A DNA stretch of 32,717 nt, taken from positions 87,819 to 120,535 of the forward strand of contig SZWC01004774.1 in NCBI GenBank assembly GCA_023375785.1. Reading direction: 5' to 3'. Below, in pieces: positions 8,904 to 18,250 of the stretch. The notes under the pieces are model-generated. The model did not search any database, was not told the DNA's origin, and saw nothing but the letters and a program-made list of their open reading frames with translations. The translations under genes and the position numbers were made by a program. Positions within the stretch are counted from its first letter, which is position 1; the number at the start of each line of letters is the position of its first letter. This DNA comes from Penium margaritaceum. Taxonomy: Eukaryota; Streptophyta; Zygnematophyceae; Desmidiales; Peniaceae.

Positions 8904-9117
8904 TGTCCGACCAAAAAGGCCAACAAAGCTATCAGAAACCGCATTAATACTTTGAAACTACCCTACTGCCAAATATTTTTGTTATTGATTAATTATTCTT
9001 TAAAACTAGTTTAAGAATTCGTGTGCGCGGATGATATATTGAGTGGTGTATTTTTATTTCTTCTTTTAGTTTGAAATCACTCGTGTGAAACCTATATTAT
9101 TCAGAACCACGAATTCA
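8904..9117. other. Spacer between elements 2 and 3
   Basis: 214 bp of AT-rich sequence with nothing recognisable. Confidence 0.5.
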
Positions 9118-9610
9118 TGTGGCATTCAACTTCTAGATGGCTTTTTACTTCTATGAAGACGCATCCGCATTCTCAAAAACCCTCGACTTCTCGGTGGTAT
9201 TTTTCAAAGCACCTTCTCACAAACTAGCATAACACACATCCTTTTACTCTAGCGCCCATGACCCCAAAACGTATGCCGAGCAGAACATGGATGGTTTGAA
9301 GAGATGAGTTGTAGGGTAGAAGACGAGTTTAGGCATCAAGAAAATTGGATAATNTGCGAAAGTTATTTCCACCATTATAGAAATTGGTCAAACTTGTCAG
9401 ATTCTTCAGAAACAGAACACTGGAGGACATGACAATTGGCCAAAATGACCTCGGCCAAGCAATGTAGAAATCTTGAAATTAATGCACATTGGACCACAAA
9501 TGTGATGACAAAAACACCCACGTGTGGAATTTGGGGACTCGTGTACGTCCGGAACACAACCGTGCGTACACGAGTTTCTACATTGGGGACTCGTGTACGT
9601 CTGGAACACA
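9118..9610 (-). repeat. 3' LTR of element 3
   Basis: About 493 bp, aligning with 14233-14722 in patches (for example ACACTGGAGG and GGCCACAAATGT-type blocks, and a terminal GGGACTCGTGTACGTC block). The inner end carries a 52-bp-period partial duplication: 28 bp at 9531-9558 recur at 9583-9610. A perfect 10-bp inverted repeat CTCGTGTACG / CGTACACGAG lies at 9538-9547 and 9565-9574. One N at 9354. Confidence 0.65.
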
Positions 9611-9639
9611 TCTCTGTTGGGAAATCATTCTGCTATGGT

Positions 9640-10610
9640 CCCGATAGTGCTTGATCTTGCTGGCGTGGAAAACAGGATGAATGGCTATGATTTCTGGCAA
9701 GGAAAGTTGAGCGACGACTGAGGTTCCAAACCGTTGGGTTTTGGGTTTGCAAAGTCTTGTCCACGTTTTTTAATGTCCCTTGAGCTCAATAGGATCAATC
9801 ACCAACGATGAAGAAGTCGTTGCTGCAATGTCGGTCTCATGCTTGTTTCATCATTGCATGCATTTTGGTGAGAATCTGCCATGATTCCTCCCAAATGCTA
9901 CATAAGTCGTGGCGATGGATGTCAACCTCAAGAATGTCACTTTGACTTCGCAGTCCTGCTGGTGTGGTAAAACGTTTGCCATAGACCACATCCTTTTGCA
10001 GAGAAAGTTACCGAGTTACATGCGAGGCCAACGGTCAGCAATTTTGCCACCCAATTAGCTCCATGGGGTTTGCATGGAGTTTCAAGAATGTGCTGGAGTG
10101 TCTGCTGCAACATGACAGCTGTTTGCATCCAAGCAGTTGGTGGCGCGGATTTCTCTGTCACTGATGGTGGTACGTGACACTCCCTACAACCGCACGATGT
10201 GGTCTAGAAACAGCTGCTTTGTTCCCTAAGCGTTGACGCTGGTTGCCAATGGAATTAAGTGGGACATTTCTTAAAGTCTTTCCACCACCATGAGGATGGC
10301 GTCATACCCCTCTGGAGTGGCGGGCAGTCTCATCACAAATTCCATGCTGCTGTTGACCCACGGCTTTGTTGGAACAGGCAGTGGTTGAAGCAGTCTTGGT
10401 GGTCTCGATCACTGAGATTTCTGTTGCTGAAAGGTGTTGTACCATTTGCACAATGCTGCCACGTAGGTCAGCGTGCGGTCCCACTAACATTACTTTGTCT
10501 TCTTCTTGAGCATCTTGTCATCGCCAAAGCGTCCACCTGGACTAGTGTCATGACACTCCTCCAACAACATCATTTGCATCTCTTCATTTCGTGGTAAAAA
10601 ACCTGGCAAG
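9640..10610 (-). pseudogene. Integrase, element 3
   Basis: Recognisable pieces: the zinc-finger start LLEECHDT keeps the first His, but the second is Arg (GGRFG, codon 10531-10529). A core segment reads SSMEFVMRLP followed by EGYDAILMVVE, where the first catalytic Asp has become Glu (codon 10342-10340). The C-terminal part around LQQTLQHILETPCKPHGANW is at 10161-9937, and IHPVFHASKIKHY is near 9680. Several stops and frameshifts separate them. The lesions differ from those of element 2. Confidence 0.75.
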
Positions 10611-10839
10611 TGAGTCACTATCTCTGAGAGGGGTCGTCAAACCAGAACTTGATCTTTTCATATCCGCCAGACTCCTCGTACCCCATTGCACACAAACTTG
10701 CAAGATACAGGTCTTTTTTGGTAAGAAACGTAATCATCTCAGCCATTATGTCTGGTCGTCGACTTAGATCATTTGCTGGATTTGTTTTTCCGTGTCAGTA
10801 CTCGATGTTGTTGTCAAGGTTGGATTCGAGGAACATCGT

Positions 10840-11153
10840 CCATTGAGTTTGTTGATGGCTCAGATTTCAAAGATTTTTTAGATTTTTTAGTACCTTTTGG
10901 TGGATGTAGACCAAACATCTTCAGAATTCCATATAGCACCGCAACTTTTGGACATGTGCACGACCACAAATATTTCTTTCTCATGCACAGCGTAACTCAG
11001 TTTCGGTCTGCATAGTCTTTCTTGAAACATAGGCAACCGGTTGTTATCCACAGCCGGTTGTTTCAGTCTGCATAGACTTTCTTGAAAAATGGCTCTAATA
11101 GCTTGATCAGACGCATTGGTGGCCAGGATGTAGTCCACCGTTTGATCTGCCAA
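10840..11153 (-). pseudogene. RNase H domain, element 3
   Basis: TVDYILATNASDQAI matches the first RNase H motif, with Asn for the catalytic Asp (codon 11117-11115). Then the frame runs through an internal duplication to LSYAVHEKEIFVVVH, which keeps the Glu. A TGA just past 11154 separates it from the RT connection domain. The duplication is 60 bp, so it preserves the frame. Confidence 0.75.
11001..11089 (-). repeat. 60-bp tandem duplication within RNase H of element 3
   Basis: TTTCGGTCTGCATAG at 11001 recurs as TTTCAGTCTGCATAG at 11061. About 29 bp of the second copy are recognisable. On the minus strand it repeats a FQE.LCR peptide. Confidence 0.85.
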
Positions 11154-11154
11154 T

Positions 11155-12020
11155 CATAAGGTTGGCACCGAGGTCAGATCGTTTCTCAAAGAGATGGTCA
11201 CATCTTGTTTTCTATCTCCCCAGCTCCTCTCAATAGCTTTATGAGTGACATCAAAGAGAAGTGCTGACACTTGAGAGAAGTCCTTTACAGATCGATGGTA
11301 ATAGTTGCAAAATCCCAAAAACATCACGACGTTCCAAACGTTGGTTGGCATCAACCAATCAGCGACCGTTTTGACTTTCTTTGCATCCATTGTTATCCAT
11401 CCGCCACCGGTGGTGTGGATTAAAAACTCAATCAAACCGCAACCAAAGTCGCACTTTGAGATTTTTCTATAGAAATGTCTTTGCAAAGTATCGATAACTT
11501 TTCAGAGATGTCCTTTGTATTCCTCCAAGGTGCAACTGTACACTAGGATGGCATCAAGATAAACAACAACAACAACGTTGTTGATGTACGGCCCAAAAGA
11601 TGCCGTTCATGACCGCCATGAATGTTGCGTGGGGTGTTAGTGAGTTCAAAAAGCATAGCCATGAACTCAAAGTGCCCATACCTGGTGCAAAATGCTGTCT
11701 CCTCAATGTTCATATCAAATAAGTTGATCTGATTGTAGCTACAACATAGGTCAAGTTTGGTGAAAACTCTTGTCCACGGAGTTGGTCAAATTCTCATCTT
11801 CTTACGAAAGTGAATGGTGGTTCTTGGTGGTGATGTCTTTCAATACAGCGTAATCCATGCACATCTTCCTCTTTTCATTTTCATCTTTCACACAAGGTAC
11901 AGATGCGACATAGGGTTACGTGGAAGGTTTGATGAACTCCAGACCGAGCATCTCATCTTGCTGTTTTATGAGCTCGTTGAGTTGGTGTTTCCTCATCTGA
12001 TAGGTCTGCTTGACCGTTAA
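11155..12020 (-). pseudogene. Reverse transcriptase, element 3
   Basis: N-terminal part near 12000-11815: LNELIKQQDEMLGLEFIKPST, then a TAA, then KMCMDYAVLKDITTKN, aligning with the NDATIKN block of element 2. The active site reads VVVVVYLDAILVYS (YLDA at 11561-11550), so the second Asp of YxDD is Ala. The connection region 11486-11155 is open: FYRKISKCDFGCGLIEF, ITMDAKKVKTVADW, LGFCNYYHRSVKDFSQV. The middle, with motif A, is too decayed to read. Confidence 0.8.
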
Positions 12021-12559
12021 CCTGCTGCCAAATTCAGGTCTATGTGATGATTGACTCTGCAATGTGGAGATAGATCTTTAGGCAGTTCGTCAAGTAAAAC
12101 ACCTTCAAATTTCTCAACCAGGACTCCTCAGGGAATGGCTAAGATTTTTTCAGTTATCGGGGCCAATGAGGTTGATGGTTTTGTTTTCACTATAGCAATC
12201 CTCATTTCCTTTCACTCTACATGGACTGGTCACGCTTCTGCTTTGTGTCGCAAGTACTGCTTGGCCACGTCAAGTGATTGCAACTACCTACGTAGTTCCT
12301 TTTTTGCTTCAACTTCCTCTACTCCTCCTCCCTTTGCTCCACCCTGTAACCGCAACTGTGTCGTGGGTCACTTGATGAGGGGGAGGTGTCGTTTCTTGTC
12401 ATAAATTCTAACAAAGACTTTGCTACTGCTCCAATCTATCAGTGGATTGTGCCGGTTTAAGAAAATCTCACAATTTGATATTGTGGTTAATCATTGAGAA
12501 AGTCCTCCATACCATAACATCCTATAGCTCTCCAATTTGCAGTCGCAGTAATTCCTAAA

Positions 12560-12720
12560 GAAGCCGGATCTAAAGGCGTCAGTCCTCGTTTTTTCCTTCA
12601 AACACCCCTGGCTTGATGTTCAAACCCAGCTTCCAAACCATGTCATTGCTGACAAAACTGTGAGAAGCTCCTCCATCGAGTAATTTTTACGCATCATTAC
12701 AACTTTTATAACCCCTTGGT
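12560..12720 (-). pseudogene. Protease active-site fragment, element 3
   Basis: Minus-strand KLLDGGASHSFVSNDMVWKL matches element 2's ALLDGGVSHRLVR. The active-site triplet is again DGG (12677-12669). The flap and C-terminal motif are not readable. Confidence 0.7.
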
Positions 12721-13499
12721 TCTACTCAAGGCTGTATTGTGAAATCGTCCTCCTCCTACCCCTCCTCAAACGTTGCGGTCGGAGGAACCCCGTGTCTACA
12801 ACGATGTGGATCATATAGATGGGCAACCAGTCAGCTTGTAATCTTGGGCCGGACCGGAGGCTCACCGTCTACTCCTTCCCTTTGCCGTTTCTCAAAATCA
12901 TAATCATTCTATATCAAATCCCTCCATTTTGCCATGCTTATATGTTTTTTGAAAATCACGTTATGTTTATGTGCTTCCAATAAGACCAGCAACCATTTAT
13001 TGCATTGATCAGCGGCGCCAATTCCCGTTGGAGATAAGGTTTCTGTCAACTACGATTGTGACTTTCTGCCGCCATGATATGGATTGTGGTGTTTGTATCG
13101 ACACTCACTTGATTCATATCTGTAAGCTATCTAGTCAGCGATGTTGATGCAATCAGTTGCTGTGATCGTTTGAAGAAAGTTGTCTTGGATTCCAAATACT
13201 GTTATTGCTCATCTGATATGGAGCTTTAGCTCATTGTTGTGGTAATGATTTTGCAGAAATTTTGAGTATAGTCTGCCACGCTGAACTACTAATGTAAGCA
13301 CTAAAATCTCTACCATGCGTCTGACTTCTTGTTCATTTCTCCAAAGCATGCATGCATGCATGGCACGTTTGAATACCATCAGGTTTTCCGATAGAAACAG
13401 TAAGGTGTGCCACATTGGATTGATCCACTTGAGAGGTAGAATGCATGCGGTCAACGATGTGAGAGCGGTTGCATGAGCTGTTGATTTAGCTCCACCAGG

Positions 13500-14160
13500 C
13501 TCGTGCAACCACTAGATGGCCTTTAGATCAGACCACCAACTTATTTTGTGCCACGTAAAAGCAAGGCCATGATGTCAAATTTAATCTGTTTGTTGTTGAG
13601 CTCAGCAGCAGTGCATTGCACCTCCAAACCCATTCGCCACATCCAGATCGTGGATGTTTTGGAATTTTCACGATCGAACGGCCCAGGAAGTGCAAGTCAA
13701 CTTTGGGGCTCACTCGAGAGCTGGTTTTTTATCTTGGTGAGTACTAAATCCTGTGCACGCACATTTTTCTGCCACTGTGAGTTTTTAGAGCAGGCGGGTG
13801 TTAAGGCTCTTGAATCCCGACAGGTTCTGGTACAAATCCTCTGTAATGCGAGCTTGTCAGACAATGCCTCCCATCTTGCCAGGTGTCACCCTGAAGAGCA
13901 ACAACGGAGGCAAAGGATTCACCGTGTTTGAGGGTTCCATCACCAGATTGGCTGTCAAATTCATCAGCATTACACTATTTTCCATGAAGCTGGTCGTTGC
14001 TGTCAGGTCTACCCAGAGAGCGCCGTTGCCTATGTGCTGTTGATCCTCCATCGCCGGAGTTTTTCTTGATTACTGCTACTTGTTTCCAGGTGCACTCACT
14101 CCATTCACCATCGTTGTCACAAATTCTGCGAGCTTGTGGAAGGTGGAGATGCGCTGAGGA
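13500..14160 (-). pseudogene. Gag fragments, element 3
   Basis: From about 13865 the minus strand reads QARITEDLYQNLSGFKSLNT directly after a TGA, aligning with QARINEELAKRISTLKGINN of element 2. Further on, TIWMWRMGLEVQ and AELNNKQIKFDI (about 13665-13570) match the element 2 capsid region. An open piece 14051-13857 before the TGA may be the variable N-terminal part. No zinc knuckle is recognised. The region 13200-12720 should contain the rest of gag but is too decayed to assign. Confidence 0.7.
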
Positions 14161-14218
14161 ATTGTGCAAGGATCTTGCCGTGGAGTGTATGCATTGGCTG
14201 TTCCTCCATTGTCATTGC

Positions 14219-14230
14219 GCTCTGGTACCA
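14219..14230 (-). other. Primer-binding site variant, element 3
   Basis: Minus-strand TGGTACCAGAGC differs from the 12-mer of elements 1 and 2 by one T-to-C change. Confidence 0.75.
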
Positions 14231-14232
14231 AG

Positions 14233-14722
14233 TGCTACGCCAAGCGGAACGAAGATGGCTAACAGGGATGAGGTGCAGAGCAGAAAATGAATAAATGAAT
14301 TGGGAAACTTGGATAACTTGTGTTTAGAATTAACTTTTTTTGGATGAAAACTGCAGGACATATGGAGTGCATGTATTCAAAAGTGAGAAACAGAATGAAG
14401 CATATGTTGAGTCTTGGCGGGTTTTAAGAATATTGAGGTGTGTCTTTGTAAAATTCTATTGTAAAATCTTTCTAGAATTCTTTCAAGCAATCGTTCAAAT
14501 AGTATCAAACCATTGAGGTGTGACAGTTTGTGATAAACCTGTTGAAATCTCTATGAATTTTAAAACTTGTAGAAACATTCATAATCATAACACTGGAGGT
14601 CAAGACACGTAGCCAACTGAGCGGCATAAAAATCCTGAGGTTAACACGTGGTGGGCCACAAATGTAATGATATAATGCACACTCACGGAGTTTAGGGACT
14701 TGTGTACATCTAGAAGGCAACA
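14233..14722 (-). repeat. 5' LTR of element 3
   Basis: Begins TGCTACGC two bases beyond the PBS and shares the GATGG..AACAGG block with element 2's LTR. It ends about 14722 in GGGACTTGTGTACATC..CAACA, matching the ends of the other LTRs. About 490 bp, strongly diverged. Confidence 0.65.
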
Positions 14723-14727
14723 CCGAG

Positions 14728-14913
14728 TATGCCTCATTCTTGTTTCCACTCATGTATGTATGCACTCAACATGTATGACACTTTTCATCAAAGTACAGTT
14801 ACTGCTTTTTACAATTCTCTAAAGTTTCCCATTTTCCTATGCAATGTTTTTCTCCACAACTTCTACATTTTCACCATCTACGTTCCACTTGGTGTAACAC
14901 TTGGTATCAAATA
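14728..14913 (+). repeat. Truncated LTR end plus PBS of the same family in opposite orientation
   Basis: ACACTT-TCATC-AAGTACA-TTACT, CACAACTTCTAC and TTCACCATCTA..TGTAACA align with the reverse complement of element 2's LTR start (8350-8500). After the LTR end at 14899 the plus strand reads CTTGGTATCAAAT, a PBS-like site with TGGTATCA at 14902-14909. This is the 3' part of a rightward-facing LTR set head-on against the LTR of element 3. Confidence 0.7.
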
Positions 14914-15598
14914 AAAAAAAGTCCTGGAGGGGCAACTGATGGCTTTACTCCTATGTGATAATCTTACACAAGTCTTTCATGCATGTCTACCGTCTCAAGG
15001 ATTGTAATCCTTGAGAAAACAATAGCAAAAAGAGTGAGTGTGTCCATCAACAAGAAGCAATAACCCCACAAAGAATTCATGTATGAAGGGATAGCAGCAA
15101 AACCTTCATGTCGCTCTCCTTGCATCCAAAGCAGCAAAAGCATCAGGTTTTTCATCCAATGGCATGGCTCCGGCGACTTGTACGGCTCTGACAGAAGATC
15201 AGAGAACTGACCCCGTGGGCTCCATCAGTTTCTCTTCTCTGCCTCTCCCTGCTGAGGTGACACCTAGCGTGATGGAAGGAGGCACTGGCCAAAAACATTG
15301 AATTTCCTTAGATCATTACCAAAATCGGTCAAAATTTAAAAGCTTTAATGATGATCTGCTCTAACAGCTCATCGTGGCGATGGATGAAGGAGCCATACAA
15401 TGCATGCGTAGGGAGTACGTGGGCATGGAGTACAAGGCTAAAGACATCCTTGGACACCAAAAATGGGGGAAACTGAAATATCATATTTTCCAGTTGCAGG
15501 GCTCTGATGCCTTGCAGAATGGTTGGGAGCCCTATTAAAACCTATGGGATGTCAATAAACATATCCACGGCTATTTTTGTTGAACTTGACCTACATCT
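14914..15598 (+). other. Probable residual interior of a plus-strand element; short open stretch, otherwise nothing seen
   Basis: It lies between two plus-facing LTR segments, so it may be the deleted interior of an inverted element. A frame open from about 15090 to a TGA near 15300 reads ...ASGFSSNGMAPATCTALTED and on to EGGTGQKH. It could be a gag remnant but matches nothing I recognise. Confidence 0.3.
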
Positions 15599-16157
15599 TG
15601 TGACACACCAGGACGTTGTGTCTAAGCATAGGAGGGGGGAAATTGTTTCATCCCTGGTATATACAAGTGAGAAGCATCCTTAAACTCATTACCCACCGCA
15701 CGAAGACCTCCCTAGTTTTACGTCAATTGGCCGAGTGCATTTTGACCAGCTGTACTGAATGGTGTTCTGTTTCAGACGGTTCTGACAGGTTTGACAACTT
15801 TCAAGACTGGCAAAAAATATTACCACAAACCATATCAATGTTTTGGCACTGGTCAGTCATAATCTTGACTGTGTATGGAATTCATAATGAAGTGTCTCAA
15901 AATTAGTGGAATCCCCTGAATTCTTGGTTGTGTTTCTTTAAGCAGCCACCCACACATCCTGAGCCGCATTCTTGAGTCGAATGCCCAAGAAACTCATTCG
16001 TATTCCACTCTTGTTTACATCCACTAAAAACTTCAGACACTTGTCATCAAGTTACAGTTACGACTAATCATAAATAACTGAAGTTTCCCATTTTCATAAC
16101 TCGTCTTTTGCTCTGCAACATCAACATGTTAAACATCTACGTTCTACTGGCAAAACA
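15599..16157 (+). repeat. Plus-oriented LTR of the element 2/3 family
   Basis: Blocks such as TTGGCCGAG, CATTTTG, GTGTTCTGTTTC and CTGACAGGTTTGAC align with the reverse complement of 9380-9500. The right part (TTGTCATCAAGTTACAGTTAC, then CATCTACGTTCTACTGGCAAAACA) aligns with 14760-14899. The length of about 559 bp equals that of element 2's LTRs. The start is approximate. Confidence 0.65.
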
Positions 16158-17420
16158 CAAAAAACTTCCGTTGGGGCGATATTCTGTGAAACGAATATCA
16201 TTGAGGGAAAGAGAAAAGAAAATAAAAACAATAATCTTCTTGTAATTTCATTCAACGCATGAAATCACCATATCATGTACTACAACATAATTGCAAAATC
16301 AGGTTCTCCTTCCCTCCATTTTCTGTGATGGCGTGCTGATTGAGAGACCCTAGGGTTAATAATTTTACCATGAACGCACTGACATGAAATTTAAACAGCC
16401 CACGGGCTTGGATTCCATGAGTTCACAAAAGACCCGCTTACTCCACGTGGCTCAAGCATAGCCTGGTGGAATGCGGGCTGTACCACAGAATGGCATGCCC
16501 CACTTGCCATTTTTTCCATCAGCACTACCTTAAAAGAGGATGTGAAAACCATAAAACTGAATTGACCATTCCAAAGTAGCCCTCATCAAATAAAGAACTT
16601 CCATATGCATGTAATAGAATTGCCTTGCCTTCTATGATGGAATTTTGGTGATGATTCTCAACCCATCATAGAGGGAAAGATGAGAAGGAATTCAGAAAAT
16701 TCAAGCAGAGCAATAACTATATCAGAATTGCATGTAGAGTGTGAATGATGTTCTCGGAATTAAGGCAAGTTTTTTTTATGTTTACGTACTCAATTGCTTT
16801 GGCTTTTTTCAGGATGTTGGTGAGAAAATGGACTATGTCCAGCATTTTAGATTTGCACTAGCATGTCACAATGTCTTTGAATGTGGGTATGAGACAAAGA
16901 GATTGGAAGGAAGGTAAGATGGATATCAGGGAGGTGGTGTGGTTTTTGGGCTCCTTAAGCATTCACCATTGGATGATTCATGATGCCACATGAAGATTCT
17001 GGCGGATTGGACAAAACCACAGTGTGTGAGGGTCTAAAATCCAAGAGCACTCGGTTGCTCCCGCCGACAGTCTGTGGCAGCATGCTAGAGCCACATGTGT
17101 GAGCATTGCGGGATTTATTGATTTATTTATGAGTCTTGTCTTTCTATCATTACACTTTCGTTGTCATCTTTGGATTTTTTGTAACAATAGTATTCTCTAG
17201 GATGTCTCACTCATCTGAAATTTAAGATGTTTTTTGTGGAAATATGTGTGCATTTTTTTCTTTGTTTCTCTTATTCATGTCAGATAAAGAAACATTACCT
17301 CCGCAAAACATGTCTTTGTTGCGTAACATGGTGCTTTATAAAGAAGCATTTATGCAAAATCATCCCAAAAAAAAACAGGGGTTGTGAATTGATGATGCTA
17401 TCTGTTGAAAGTAGTCTCAA
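16158..17420. other. AT-rich anonymous stretch
   Basis: No repeats, domains or convincing coding frames recognised. Confidence 0.4.
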
Positions 17421-17503
17421 ATGAGATTTTTTTATCCAGTAAGTTTTCAACAATGTAATTGCAATCAATTTTTGTGTACATTATTCCTTAGGTTGAGCCC
17501 CCC

Positions 17504-17537
17504 CTCCCCCGACCCACCTACAGGTGGGAGGGGGGAG
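17504..17537. repeat. Quasi-palindromic C-rich/G-rich foldback
   Basis: Arms 17504-17519 and 17522-17537 pair at 14 of 16 positions with a 2-bp centre. Flanking C-runs extend the asymmetry between strands. Confidence 0.7.
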
Positions 17538-17627
17538 CTCCCGTTGTCCTGTCCTTCACGGGAAATGCTCTGTCTCTCCCGTGTTTTGTTGTTATGTGTC
17601 AGTGATGTATACCTGTGCTTGAAAGCC

Positions 17628-17834
17628 TCATTTTTCTACCAGCTGCAACTCAGCTGGTTGGTATCTCTTCACTTCTTTTCTCGCTACAGTGCACATTGCA
17701 TCATCTCGTCTGAGGCTCTCGCCCATGATGTTATGAGACTCTCCCGCCTTTCTGGATGGCACTCGCTGCCATGGTCTATCAGCTTGATTTCCCATAACAG
17801 TAGTTTTTTTCATGTCCTCATTGCACAAGGATGG
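17628..17834 (-). CDS. Possible terminal exon of an unknown minus-strand gene (speculative)
   Basis: A hydrophilic, varied reading frame starts DMKKTTVMGNQADRPWQRV and ends QPAELQLVEK at a stop (17628). A possible acceptor AG precedes it (..GCAATGAG). The partner would be the candidate exon at 18250-18098 across an intron of about 260 bp, phase 0. The opposite strand has a longer but low-complexity frame (17421-17885, rich in Leu/Ser/Cys) that looks less protein-like. No family recognised; a chance ORF cannot be excluded. Confidence 0.2.
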   Translation of the reverse strand, partial: PSLCNEDMKKTTVMGNQADRPWQRVPSRKAGESHNIMGESLRRDDAMCTVARKEVKRYQPAELQLVEK

Positions 17835-18097
17835 TCGCGTCCACTTCACTCAGGTTGGGGTTTGCAGAACATTCTTGTCTCCTGACCCCAATTCCTGGGG
17901 TTCTCACATGGATAATTTTGATGCAGGCATGACCCAGGATTTCCTGCATGGAAGCTAAACAGGATTCATATCATAACTGCAAGGAAGTGGACGCACTTAA
18001 TGACACAGAAGTGATGAACTTCGTGAATCCTTGGTTCCTTGAACTACGGTTTCTCAGTTTGTGAGCAGGAAATGTTGTTTGTGATAGTCAGGCCCAC

Positions 18098-18250
18098 CTG
18101 AGTATCTCCCAAAAAGAGGTCAGCCATAGCTTGTGTTCCCGCTATTGCAACTTTGGTGTGTGGTTTGAATAGCCTTCCCCTTTGGCGGAGGTTAATGCTT
18201 TTAATAATGTATTCCACTACCACGCAACTCCACTTGATCACTTGCAGGGT
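18098..18250 (-). CDS. Possible 51-codon internal exon of an unknown minus-strand gene
   Basis: Between a minus-strand acceptor-like CCCGGTTAG (before 18250) and a donor-like CAG/GTGGGC (after 18098) lie exactly 153 bp, phase 0-0, with no stop. The peptide begins TLQVIKWSCVVVEYI and ends KVAIAGTQAMADLFLGDTQ. It alternates hydrophobic and charged residues like amphipathic helices and looks more like real protein than its surroundings. I do not recognise the family. Splice calls are by eye. Confidence 0.3.

Larger units (their letters stand above)
9118..14722 (-). mobile_element. Degenerate Ty3/Gypsy retrotransposon related to element 2 (element 3)
   Basis: Same orientation and order as element 2: 5' LTR (14722-14233), PBS variant (14230-14219), gag, protease, RT, RNase H, integrase, 3' LTR (9610-9118). 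Matching protein blocks identify it as the same broad family, but it is more decayed and about 5.6 kb long. The integrase tail (IHPVFHASKIKHYRDH, about 9690-9640) lies only some tens of bases from the LTR, so no room remains for a chromodomain or clear polypurine tract. No target-site duplication is visible. Confidence 0.8.

Noticed and set aside
2756..8908. Target-site duplication of element 2
   Set aside because: Flanking pentamers CTACA and TGTCC do not match; decay or recombination has removed any duplication.
17421..17885. 154-codon plus-strand frame
   Set aside because: Leu/Ser/Cys-rich, no recognisable motif, starts in AT-rich DNA and crosses a C/G foldback; opposite-strand reading is more protein-like.
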